This document shows positions 6,933-14,605 of a DNA stretch of 64,000 bases, piece after piece. Below the pieces are notes generated by a model. The model was given only the letters and a program-made list of their open reading frames with translations, ran no database searches and was not told the origin of the DNA. Source of the stretch: Prevotellaceae bacterium UBA1075 (GTDB lineage: Bacteria > Bacteroidota > Bacteroidia > Bacteroidales > Bacteroidaceae); contig DCCS01000045.1 of the NCBI GenBank assembly GCA_002316015.1, positions 62,001 to 126,000 on the forward strand, written 5' to 3'. The translations under genes were made by a program, and so were the position numbers. How positions within the stretch are numbered: position 1 is the first letter of the stretch; every line of letters begins with the position of its first letter.

Positions 6933-8261
6933 TTATCCCCTGTCTTGACAATGTTCATGCCTTGCGCAGGGCAGGGATGCGGCGTCCAAGTCGTAATATT
7001 CGGCCCTCGCGTCGTTGAGCGCGCCCGTGACCTCCTGGGCATCGATGGCTGTGGCTCCGTTGTCCACGCCGATGTTCAGCACCGGCGCGCGCCGTGCCGC
7101 CTGTTCCTGTGGCTGGAGGCTGGCTCGGAAGGCGGCCAGTTTCACGCCTGCAGCCACTGGCTTGTAGTCCCCCACGAGGCGGAACTCGTCATTGGCGAGG
7201 AAGTAGCAGCCGTCTGCCAGTTCCGCCGTGGCAAACGTGCCCACCAGCCGGTTTCCGCCCTCCGCGTCCGTGGGGTGAGCCACAACCCGCGCGTCCAGGG
7301 CATTGGTGAGATTGGCTTCCGTCACTCTCCCGTCCGTCCTGCGGATGATGACGGGCTGGCCTGCGGCTATCTGCCCTCTCTCCACCCGTTCCAGCATGAC
7401 GCTTTCCTCATCCACCTCCTGCAGCGTGTAGAAACTGCAAGGAGCATTCTCCGGCATAGCTTCGATGGTGAAGGGCAGGCAGAGCGTGCCCCACTCTGAC
7501 CTCATCTGCCGGACATAGGATGCGCTGGCGACATGGCAATCCTCGTAAAGAACGAATGCCTTATTGTCGTCCAAGTGCAATTCCGCGATGGTAAGCGGAT
7601 TTCCTACCGCCCCGATGATTTCGCCGCCGTTCGTTCCCACCTTCTTGGTGAAGTACCCGTCCTCATAATTGGCATATCGACTATCATCGCCTTGGTATTT
7701 GACCGCCACCACTAATTTCTGACAACCATAAAACATGTAACCAACATTGTTCACCTCATCAGTGGTGAACGCGTCGCCCACATAGATGATGGTAGACAGA
7801 TTACTGCAACCATAGAACATCAAGCCCATGTTCGTCACATTGGATGTGTTGAGGTTCTCCATGCCCTCGATGGATTGCAGGTAGAAGCCACTCCTAAACC
7901 ATCCACGGCAGGTGGTAGGACGGAAATCCTTGAAACTTTCGTCGAAGATGACCTTCTTCACAGCATCTTGTCCTGCAAACGCTGAAGTCCAAGCAGGAGA
8001 TACATCATACGGGGCATCCACATCGAAATATTCTCGGTCACTGGATGTCGCCGGGTCATCGGTAGGCTTGTAGCCATACTTGAAGGTGAGCGTCCCGGCG
8101 GTCTTGTCCCACTCCACGAAAGGAACAGTTTGGGTGGTTGATGGCTCAGAGGCGCGCGCGCCGTCGTTTCCGGCAGGGCACAGGGGTGCAAGGAGTGCGA
8201 GGAGCAGCGCGGCCATGAGGCGGCACACACGTGATGGGGTGTTGTGGACGCTGTTCGTCAT
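6933..8261 (-). CDS. BspA-like leucine-rich repeat surface protein 2 (short; C-terminal tail frameshifted)
   Basis: A 442-residue secreted protein, choosing ATG 8261 because the -7 element at 8347-8354 places transcription start downstream of the earlier ATG at 8345. Signal peptide: MAALLLALLAPLCPA region. A single lead-in module (VEWDKTAGTLTFKY, VIFDESFKDFRPTTC) is followed by only two or three DUF285 units (NVTNMGLMFYGC, NNVGYMFYGC). A C-terminal domain almost matching BspA 1 follows (EWGTLCLPFTIE, LVGTFATAELADGCYFLAND). The end diverges: after EYYDLD the frame reads AASLPCARHEH and stops. Alignment of the DNA with BspA 1 shows a 4-base loss and a 1-base loss, which take the NIVKTGDKVRKVIVK tail (stop at 6908-6910) out of frame. 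If the tail is needed for surface sorting, this copy may be mislocalised. Confidence 0.85.
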   Translation of the reverse strand: MTNSVHNTPSRVCRLMAALLLALLAPLCPAGNDGARASEPSTTQTVPFVEWDKTAGTLTFKYGYKPTDDPATSSDREYFDVDAPYDVSPAWTSAFAGQDAVKKVIFDESFKDFRPTTCRGWFRSGFYLQSIEGMENLNTSNVTNMGLMFYGCSNLSTIIYVGDAFTTDEVNNVGYMFYGCQKLVVAVKYQGDDSRYANYEDGYFTKKVGTNGGEIIGAVGNPLTIAELHLDDNKAFVLYEDCHVASASYVRQMRSEWGTLCLPFTIEAMPENAPCSFYTLQEVDEESVMLERVERGQIAAGQPVIIRRTDGRVTEANLTNALDARVVAHPTDAEGGNRLVGTFATAELADGCYFLANDEFRLVGDYKPVAAGVKLAAFRASLQPQEQAARRAPVLNIGVDNGATAIDAQEVTGALNDARAEYYDLDAASLPCARHEHCQDRG

Positions 8262-8626
8262 ATAGTTCCTGTCTTGGTTTGTCTCTCTGCTGTCACATGT
8301 TCCATCGCGCCACGGACGTGGACGCAACCGCAACATCTTCAACATGCAAAGTTAACAAATTACCCCCCCCCATGAAGTCGCCTTGTTGTGTTTTTCATGT
8401 CTCTTTCGTGCCGTACAGCCGTCCCCTTGCTGTGAGAGAGACACTTTTTGAACCCGATGGACGCGGCCTCCGCATGGCACAGGGCCGCCTGCCTCCACCC
8501 CAGGAAGAAGTTCCGCCACCATAAGCCAGCACATATGGGAAGCGGCCACAGGGGAGCGCGCTCCGGCATCGTCCCGCATCCGGGGTGGGGACAAGGGAGC
8601 CGCGAGCTCCCGGCACAGGGCGCGTG
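8262..8626. other. Gene-free spacer upstream of BspA gene 2
   Basis: This 365-base stretch holds the 5' leader and -7 element of BspA gene 2 (8347-8354) and then about 270 bases up to the AraC stop. I see no convincing gene, tandem repeat or strong hairpin. The overlapping GC-rich open frames on the minus strand have no start signals or recognisable content. Confidence 0.5.
8347..8354 (-). promoter_or_regulatory. -7 promoter element of BspA gene 2
   Basis: TAACTTTG on the minus strand, 86 bases before the chosen ATG at 8261. Its position shows that the ATG at 8345 lies at or before the transcription start. Confidence 0.65.
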
Positions 8627-9841
8627 CTATGCCGCCCCGCCGGCTTCCGTCTCCTCGCCACCGGCACGGCGCGCGGACTGCCGGTCGCGCCAGGCGCTCG
8701 GCGTGCAAGCCTCCCTTGCCTTGAAGATGCGGTAAAGGTGGGAGCGGGAGGAGAAACCGCATTCCGAGGAGATGACGTCATTGCTGTAGTCGGGGTATTC
8801 GAGCATCATCCTCTTGGCCGCGCGGAAGCGTATGTCACTGAGCCACATGCGGAAGTTGGCCCCCATGCACTGGTCGAAGTAGCGGCTCAACTCGTCCTTG
8901 GGTATATGGAGGGCGTGCGACAGGGAGAGCAGGTTGACCGTGCCGTCCTTGTAGCCCAGGCCGGCGCACCAGCCGTCCAGGCGTTCCCTGACCAGCCTCA
9001 CGCGGTCTTCGGGCAGCGGGGACGCGGATTCCCGTCCGCCCGCGCAGGGCTGGTCATGCGACCGGGCGGGGCCCGTGCCCTCCTCGCCACACAAGCCGGG
9101 CGTTCCCGCGCGGGGTTCCCCAGGGCATCCCTCGTCCGCGCCGAGCAGTTCCTCGGTGGGGACATAACTGTTGCCCAGGGCCACGAAGCTCAGCACGAAG
9201 AACAGGAGGGAAAACAGCGCGAAGGGAGCCACACAGTACAGCAGTATGGAGGAAATGATGGCAAAAGGCATTATCAAAGCGGCGAGCAGCAGGAGGAGAA
9301 GGCTGGTGCGGGCGTAGCGCACATAAGGGACAAGGTCTCCGCCCGTCATGGTCTCCAGCACACCGCGCCACTTGGCCAGCCCACGGGCGATGGCTCCGAT
9401 GCAGCAGACCACGCTCACGGCAAACAGGAAGAGCATGGCATAGAGCCATGCGCCGATGCGCAGGCTGCCGCCCTGGAAGTAACCGGCGCAGAAGCAAGCC
9501 ACAATGGCGGCATAGACGGCACTGCAGAAGAGGCGCATGCGCCTGAGGCGGGTGCGGCTGGCCCCGATGTTGTAGATGGCCAGGGATATCAGCGTGAAGC
9601 AGGGCATGTAGATAAGGACGTTGATGACCGCGCCCTGGTCATCTCCGGTTGCCCTGAACCCGTAGCGCATCTGCACGAAGTACTGCGCCGCCAGACCCAG
9701 GATGCCCGATAAGGCAAGCCAGCGTGACTGCTCATAGCGGCGGCTGACCCATCTCACCTGCAGCCTGGTGACTCCGATGATGAACGCGCACACCAGCATG
9801 AAGATGAAACTGGCAAACTGAAACAGGAACAATGTTTTCAT
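8627..9841 (-). CDS. Membrane-anchored AraC-family transcriptional regulator
   Basis: A 404-residue protein with about seven hydrophobic helices in residues 1-225 (for example FLFQFASFIFMLVCAFIIG, LLLLLLAALIMPFAI, FALFSLLFFVLSFVALG). A charged linker and a C-terminal AraC/XylS helix-turn-helix region (about 300-395: LSHALHIPKDELSRYF, FRMWLSDIRFRAAKRMM, SSECGFSSRSHLYRIFK) follow. The second HTH has the usual CGFSSRSHLYRIFK consensus. Such 7-TM AraC proteins are common in Prevotella and Bacteroides and presumably sense an envelope signal, but their ligands are unknown. It lies directly upstream of the BspA locus on the same strand with its own -7 element, which makes BspA gene 2 a candidate target. 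That last point is inference from neighbourhood only. Confidence 0.88.
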   Translation of the reverse strand: MKTLFLFQFASFIFMLVCAFIIGVTRLQVRWVSRRYEQSRWLALSGILGLAAQYFVQMRYGFRATGDDQGAVINVLIYMPCFTLISLAIYNIGASRTRLRRMRLFCSAVYAAIVACFCAGYFQGGSLRIGAWLYAMLFLFAVSVVCCIGAIARGLAKWRGVLETMTGGDLVPYVRYARTSLLLLLLAALIMPFAIISSILLYCVAPFALFSLLFFVLSFVALGNSYVPTEELLGADEGCPGEPRAGTPGLCGEEGTGPARSHDQPCAGGRESASPLPEDRVRLVRERLDGWCAGLGYKDGTVNLLSLSHALHIPKDELSRYFDQCMGANFRMWLSDIRFRAAKRMMLEYPDYSNDVISSECGFSSRSHLYRIFKAREACTPSAWRDRQSARRAGGEETEAGGAA

Positions 9842-9879
9842 ACGACAAGCATGATGCAGGACACATGATGGACATGGTG

Positions 9880-9887
9880 CAAATTTA
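9880..9887 (-). promoter_or_regulatory. -7 promoter element of the AraC regulator
   Basis: TAAATTTG on the minus strand, about 40 bases before the start at 9841. Confidence 0.65.
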
Positions 9888-9984
9888 CAACATTTGCCCC
9901 AACCGCGCGCCCGGGGAGGGCAGTAAAGAAATCCCCGCCTCCCTCACGCCCCGCCAGCCACGCCCCCGAAGGGAGGCCGTGGCG

Positions 9985-11031
9985 TCACAGCCACCCGTTT
10001 TCCCGGTACCACCTGACAGCCGCCGGCACGCCCCGCTCCAGCGGCCACTGCGGCTCGTAGCCGAAGTCACGGCGTGCGGGGCCGATGTCACACTGCCAGT
10101 TGCGCTGGCTCAGGATGTGGTACTTGTCCATGTTGAGGGCACTCATGCGGCCTGTGACCCTGCCCAGCGCACCGCCCAGGGCGCACACGCCGCGCAGAAA
10201 CCACAGGGGAGCCTTGACGTGCAGCACCCAGGGGTTGCCCATCGACTGCTGCAGGAGGTCGCTGAAGCGGCGGCTGTTATAGACCTGGCCGTCGCTCAGG
10301 AAGTAGGCCCTGCCCTCGGCCTGGGGCGACTCGGCACACTTGAAGACTGCCTGCACCACGTCCATCACATACACGAAGGTGATCTCCTGCGGTCTGTAGC
10401 CCACCGAGAAGTCGATGTGGCGGCTGATGCTCCGTGCCATGAGGAAGTAATCGCGCTCCCTGGGCCCGTACACCCCCGTGGGGCGCAGGATGGTGCAGGG
10501 CACGTCCCGCTGGGCCGCCAGCCACTGCTCGGCCTTCCACTTGCTGCGGCCATAGTCGGTGTTGGGCTGCGGGGTGTCGGTTCCCAGGATGGGGGCGTAC
10601 ACCCAGGGGTTGCTGGCCGTGGGCTTCCTCACGGGCTGCTCGCGTATGGCCCCGAACACGCTCAGGCTGCTCAGGTACACCAGCCGCCGGGGCATCATGC
10701 CCGCTTCGCGCAGGGCCTCCACCAGGTGCACCGTGCCGTCATAATTTGTTCTGTAGAAATCATCGGCATGCAGGCACTTGGTCGCCCCGGCCGCGTGCAC
10801 CACCACATCCCAGCCGCGACCGCCCGTCTGCGCCTTCAGCGCGCGCAGCTGCTCCACGAGCAAGGCCTTGTCCGAGAGGTCGAGGCAGGCAAACCGCGTG
10901 CGCCCGTCCCGCAGGTAAGCCCTGCTACTGCTCCCGCGCACGCCCGCCCACACCTGGTGGCCCCGGCGCAGGCCGTCCTCCACAATATAACTCCCTATGA
11001 AGCCACTGGCTCCGGTCACCAACATGTTCAT
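9985..11031 (-). CDS. NAD(P)-dependent epimerase/dehydratase (extended SDR)
   Basis: A 348-residue protein. The N-terminal Rossmann motif TGASGFIGSYIVEDGL is at residues 6-21, followed by DVVVHAAGATK and a YLSSLSVFG strand. The catalytic YxxxK is seen in NTDYGRSKWKAEQW near residue 160. The family oxidises, reduces or epimerises nucleotide sugars, sterols or related substrates. The exact substrate cannot be read from sequence, and Bacteroidales homologues are usually annotated only as NAD-dependent epimerase/dehydratase. Length is normal. It is a single gene on the minus strand, divergent from rnr. Its best upstream promoter candidate is a one-base variant (TACCTTTA). Confidence 0.9.
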   Translation of the reverse strand: MNMLVTGASGFIGSYIVEDGLRRGHQVWAGVRGSSSRAYLRDGRTRFACLDLSDKALLVEQLRALKAQTGGRGWDVVVHAAGATKCLHADDFYRTNYDGTVHLVEALREAGMMPRRLVYLSSLSVFGAIREQPVRKPTASNPWVYAPILGTDTPQPNTDYGRSKWKAEQWLAAQRDVPCTILRPTGVYGPRERDYFLMARSISRHIDFSVGYRPQEITFVYVMDVVQAVFKCAESPQAEGRAYFLSDGQVYNSRRFSDLLQQSMGNPWVLHVKAPLWFLRGVCALGGALGRVTGRMSALNMDKYHILSQRNWQCDIGPARRDFGYEPQWPLERGVPAAVRWYRENGWL

Positions 11032-11058
11032 ATGCCTGTGCTTTTTCTCTTTCGGCGG

Positions 11059-11066
11059 TAAAGGTA
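11059..11066 (-). promoter_or_regulatory. Variant -7 element of the SDR gene
   Basis: TACCTTTA on the minus strand, 28 bases before the start. It differs from TAnnTTTG only in the last base; the same variant occurs at 29653-29660. Confidence 0.45.
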
Positions 11067-11173
11067 CGGTCTTTTCGCCATAAAACCACCGGGGAAAGGG
11101 GCAATAACGCCCCTCCCGCCACTTTTACACACATTATTAATACCGCTTGGGGCGGGGGGACAGGAAAAAGCCC

Positions 11174-11181
11174 TAACTTTG
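11174..11181 (+). promoter_or_regulatory. -7 promoter element of rnr
   Basis: TAACTTTG on the plus strand, 50 bases before the ATG at 11231. Confidence 0.65.
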
Positions 11182-11230
11182 CTATGACACTGCCCTGTGG
11201 CAGTCATGGTTCAACCAAACACACAGTATT

Positions 11231-13444
11231 ATGGGAAAGGACAAGAAGCCGGGCGGCCGCCTGAGGAAGAAAGACCTGCGGGGACTGCTCATGGACATGT
11301 TCCGGAAAGCCCCGGGCGAGACATTTGACCTGAAGACGCTCTACCGCGCGCTGGACTTGAAGACGCACCCCGCCAAGATGCTCATGATGGACGTGCTGGA
11401 CGAGATGCTGAGGGACGACTACATCAAGGAGCAGCCGCGATACCACTACGGCCTGAGCCGGCCCTCGCTGGTGATGGAGGGCATCTTCCACCGCAAGGCC
11501 AACGGCAAGAACGAGTTCGCGCCCTCCGACGGCGGCGAGCCGGTGCTGGTGGCCGAGCGCAACAGCATGCACGCCATGGACGGCGACCGGGTGCAGGCCA
11601 CCATGGTGGCGCGCCGCCGCAACCACGTGCGCGAGGCCGTGGTGACCGAGATACTGGAGCGCGCCGACCACACCTTTGTGGGCACGCTGGAGGTGAAGAA
11701 GGACTTCGCCTACCTGCTCACCGAGGACCGCACGCTGGCCAACGACATCTTCATACCCAAGTCGGCCCTCAAGAAGGGCAAGGACGGCGACAAGGCCGTG
11801 GTGAAAATCACCGAATGGCCCGAGAACGCGAAGAACCCCGTGGGGCACGTCATCGACATCCTGGGCAAGACGGGCGAGAACAATGCCGAGATGCACGCCA
11901 TACTGGCCCAGTACGGGCTGCCCTACAAATATCCCGCCGCCGTGGAGAAGGCCGCCGACAAGCTGCTCCCCGACATCACCGCCGAGGAAATCTCCAGGCG
12001 CGAGGACATGCGCCAGGTGACGACCTTCACCATCGACCCCAGGGACGCCAAGGACTTTGACGACGCGCTGAGCATACGCGCCCTGGAGGACGGGCTGTGG
12101 GAGGTGGGCGTGCACATCGCCGACGTGAGCCACTACGTGACCGAAGGGTCCATCATCGACCGCGAGGCGCTCAAGCGCTCGACCAGCGTCTATCTGGTAG
12201 ACCGCACCATACCCATGCTGCCCGAGCGGCTGTGCAACTACATCTGCTCCCTGCGGCCCGGCGAGGACAAGCTGGCCTACAGCGTCGTCTTCACGCTCAA
12301 CGAGAAGGCCGAGATAAAGGACTGGCACCTGGCGCACACCGTCATCCGCAGCGACCGCCGCTTCACCTACGAGGAGGTGCAGCAGGTGCTGGAGGCACAC
12401 CACGAGGCCAGCGAGGCCGACTACGGCAGCCCCGGGGACCACATGGCCCCGCCCGCGCCGGGAGCGGAGCCCGCCGAGCGCTTCGCCCGGGAGCTCATCA
12501 CGCTCAACCGCATGGCCAAGGAGCTGCGCCGCAGGCGTTTCGCCGGAGGCGCGATAGACTTCGAGAGATGCGAGGTGCGCTTTGAGATAGACGGCAAGGG
12601 GAAGCCCACAAGCGTCTATTTCAAGGTGTCCAAGGATGCCAACAAACTGGTGGAGGAGTTCATGCTCCTGGCCAACCGCACCGTGGCCGAGAGCATAGGC
12701 AAGGTGGCCAAGGGGCAGAAGCCCAAGGTGTTTGTGTACCGCGTGCACGACACGCCCGACCCGCAGAAGCTGATGAACCTGTCAGAGTTCGTGGGAAAGT
12801 TCGGCTACAAGCTGCGCGCGACCGGCAACAAGGACGATGTGAGCCGCAGCCTCAACAAGCTCCTGGCCGAGGTGAAGGGCAAGAAGGAGCAGGACGTGGT
12901 GGAGACGGTGAGCCTGCGCGCGATGATGAAGGCCAAGTACAGCGTGCAGAACATCGGGCACTACGGACTGGCATTCCGCTATTACACCCACTTCACAAGC
13001 CCCATCCGCCGCTATCCCGACCTCATGGTGCACCGCCTGCTCACGCGCTATGCCGAGGGCGGCAGGAGCGTGGGGCGCGAGAAGTACGAGGAACTGTGCG
13101 AGCACTGCAGCGAGATGGAGCAGACGGCGGCACAGGCCGAGCGCTCAAGCATAAAGTACAAGCAGGTGGAGTTCATGAAGGAGCACCTGGGCGAGGTGTT
13201 CGACGGCACCATCAGCGGAGTCACGGAGTTTGGCTTCTATGTGGAGGTGAACGAGAACAAGTGCGAGGGCATGGTGCCCATGCGTGACCTGAAGGACGAC
13301 TACTACGAGTTTGACGAGAAGAACTTCTGCCTGCGCGGGCGCGCCTCGCACCACTGCTACAACCTGGGCGACAGTGTGAAGATACAGGTGGCGCGCGCCG
13401 ACCTCTTCCGCAAGCAACTGGACTACAAACTGGTGAGGGAGTAG
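11231..13444 (+). CDS. rnr: Ribonuclease R
   Basis: A 737-residue 3'-to-5' exoribonuclease of the RNase II/R family that degrades structured RNA in the cytoplasm. It has a basic N-terminal winged-helix-like region (about 1-80), cold-shock OB domains (about 80-240), and the RNB catalytic domain (about 260-600) opening with FTIDPRDAKDFDDALS, whose aspartates bind the catalytic metals. TSPIRRYPDLMVHR and a C-terminal S1 domain (about 650-735: FDGTISGVTEFGFYVEV) follow. Length matches the family. It is monocistronic with its own promoter. The 22-bp array at 13480 immediately downstream ends in a palindrome plus T-run that should terminate it. Confidence 0.96.
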   Translation: MGKDKKPGGRLRKKDLRGLLMDMFRKAPGETFDLKTLYRALDLKTHPAKMLMMDVLDEMLRDDYIKEQPRYHYGLSRPSLVMEGIFHRKANGKNEFAPSDGGEPVLVAERNSMHAMDGDRVQATMVARRRNHVREAVVTEILERADHTFVGTLEVKKDFAYLLTEDRTLANDIFIPKSALKKGKDGDKAVVKITEWPENAKNPVGHVIDILGKTGENNAEMHAILAQYGLPYKYPAAVEKAADKLLPDITAEEISRREDMRQVTTFTIDPRDAKDFDDALSIRALEDGLWEVGVHIADVSHYVTEGSIIDREALKRSTSVYLVDRTIPMLPERLCNYICSLRPGEDKLAYSVVFTLNEKAEIKDWHLAHTVIRSDRRFTYEEVQQVLEAHHEASEADYGSPGDHMAPPAPGAEPAERFARELITLNRMAKELRRRRFAGGAIDFERCEVRFEIDGKGKPTSVYFKVSKDANKLVEEFMLLANRTVAESIGKVAKGQKPKVFVYRVHDTPDPQKLMNLSEFVGKFGYKLRATGNKDDVSRSLNKLLAEVKGKKEQDVVETVSLRAMMKAKYSVQNIGHYGLAFRYYTHFTSPIRRYPDLMVHRLLTRYAEGGRSVGREKYEELCEHCSEMEQTAAQAERSSIKYKQVEFMKEHLGEVFDGTISGVTEFGFYVEVNENKCEGMVPMRDLKDDYYEFDEKNFCLRGRASHHCYNLGDSVKIQVARADLFRKQLDYKLVRE

Positions 13445-13479
13445 CCCGTGTCCTGTGCCCGCTACGGCGCGCACAAAAA

Positions 13480-13567
13480 TGCGGCGCGCTGCATGTGACA
13501 TCGCAGCGCACCGCAAAGTGAGATGCAGCGCGCCGCGATGGCCATCGCGGCGCGCTGCGTTTTTCAC
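13480..13567. repeat. GC-rich 22-bp array A (4 units, 88 bp)
   Basis: Four 22-bp units start at 13480, 13502, 13524 and 13546. They follow the pattern (C/T)GC(A/G)GCGCxCTGC with a variable 3' half and belong to the same family as the arrays at 25539, 41101 and 53104. The last two units form a perfect palindrome, and the final unit ends in five T residues. Confidence 0.85.
13525..13564 (+). terminator. 34-bp perfect palindrome plus T-run, terminator of rnr
   Basis: GCAGCGCGCCGCGATGG (13525-13541) is followed directly by its exact complement (13542-13558), then GTTTTT. The arms are formed by units 3 and 4 of array A. This is an ideal intrinsic terminator for rnr, although a zero-loop 34-bp palindrome is also an extrudable cruciform. 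Confidence 0.75.
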
Positions 13568-13612
13568 CCCTCCCCGCCGTTCCGGGCCGTGAGGGGGATT
13601 CCATTCAGCCTG

Positions 13613-14419
13613 TCACTTGCGCTTCTTCGACTTCCTGGCAGCGGGCTGCTTGGCTGCTTGCTGCCCGGCCAGGATGCCCTTGAGCACCTCGGGGTCGTCG
13701 GTGGTGATGATGTCGATGCCGTCCATTGTGGCATGGCGGCGCAGGTTCTCCTCACCGTTCACTGTCCACACGTTCACCTCGATGCCCAGCTGCTTGGCCT
13801 CCTGCAGCCACTCGGGGTGCTTCACGAACACCTGCTCGTTATAGTCTATGCCCGAAAGCCCCATCTCCTTGATCTGGGCGGGCGAGAGATTACCGTTGAG
13901 GTAGGCCACCTTGGCGTCCGGGGCAATCTCGTGCAGGCGCTGGCACACCACCTTGCTGAAGGCGATGTACTCGGTCTGCCGCTCCAGTCCCAGCATCTTG
14001 ACGAGTTCCACCGAGATGTCGGCGGCACGCCTGTTGCGCGCGTCGCTGCGGTGGGTCTTTATCTCCAGGATGAGCTGGCAGCCCTTCAGTTTTGCCCCCT
14101 CGGTGAGGTACTGCTGCAGGGTGGGCAAGAACTCCCCGTTGGCCAGGCGGTGGTTCATCAGGGTGGCATAGGTGGTGTCCTCGATGCGGATGCCGTCGAT
14201 GGTGGGGTCATGGTACACCACAGGCACGCCATCGGCCGTTATCCACACGTCGAACTCCGAGCCGTAGCAGCCTATCCCGGCCGCCTTCTGGAGCGAGGCG
14301 ATGGAGTTCTGCGCGCTTCCGTCGGCGCGCCAGTAACCACGGTGAGCCACAATCTTGGGCTGCGCGAGGGCCGCTATGCCCAGCATGGCAGCCGCAAGGA
14401 GAGTAAGTGTTCTTCTCAT
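13613..14419 (-). CDS. Glycerophosphodiester phosphodiesterase, secreted
   Basis: A 268-residue protein. ATG 14419 is chosen over the in-frame ATG at 14482 because it gives a clean signal peptide, MRRTLTLLAAAMLGIAALAQ. The GDPD fold shows AHRGYW (catalytic His and Arg), QNSIASLQKA, SEFDVWITADGVPVVYHD (metal-binding Glu and Asp, second catalytic His) and EIKTH. A later VNVWTVNGEENLRR and ITTDDPEVL complete the TIM barrel. It hydrolyses glycerophosphodiesters to glycerol-3-phosphate and an alcohol, probably in the periplasm. The C-terminal KQPAARKSKKRK is an unusual basic tail. Its -7 element is at 14498-14505, divergent from the sialate esterase promoter. Confidence 0.93.
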   Translation of the reverse strand: MRRTLTLLAAAMLGIAALAQPKIVAHRGYWRADGSAQNSIASLQKAAGIGCYGSEFDVWITADGVPVVYHDPTIDGIRIEDTTYATLMNHRLANGEFLPTLQQYLTEGAKLKGCQLILEIKTHRSDARNRRAADISVELVKMLGLERQTEYIAFSKVVCQRLHEIAPDAKVAYLNGNLSPAQIKEMGLSGIDYNEQVFVKHPEWLQEAKQLGIEVNVWTVNGEENLRRHATMDGIDIITTDDPEVLKGILAGQQAAKQPAARKSKKRK

Positions 14420-14497
14420 TTCTGTTTGTGTTTGATTAAGTTGTCTGTCGGCACAGGAAAGGCTGCGGGACGTGCCCCGCAAGCCTCACCCGCCACA

Positions 14498-14505
14498 CAA
14501 AGTTA
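14498..14505 (-). promoter_or_regulatory. -7 promoter element of the glycerophosphodiesterase
   Basis: TAACTTTG on the minus strand, 79 bases before the chosen start at 14419. It lies downstream of nothing else on this strand and excludes little of the longer frame, so start choice rests mainly on the signal peptide. Confidence 0.6.
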
Positions 14506-14569
14506 GGGAAAATGGGCGAGGACTCCCTCTTTCCACCCCATGAAATGGCCCGAAGAGGGATAAAAAGCG

Positions 14570-14577
14570 TAAATTTG
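14570..14577 (+). promoter_or_regulatory. -7 promoter element of the sialate O-acetylesterase
   Basis: TAAATTTG on the plus strand, 29 bases before the ATG at 14606. Confidence 0.65.
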
Positions 14578-14605
14578 CGGGAAAGCGAACCTAACTGACA
14601 ACAAA

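Noticed and set aside
11204..12748. Minus-strand open frame of 514 codons opposite rnr
   Set aside because: Antisense to the RNB domain of RNase R; composition typical of a high-GC shadow.
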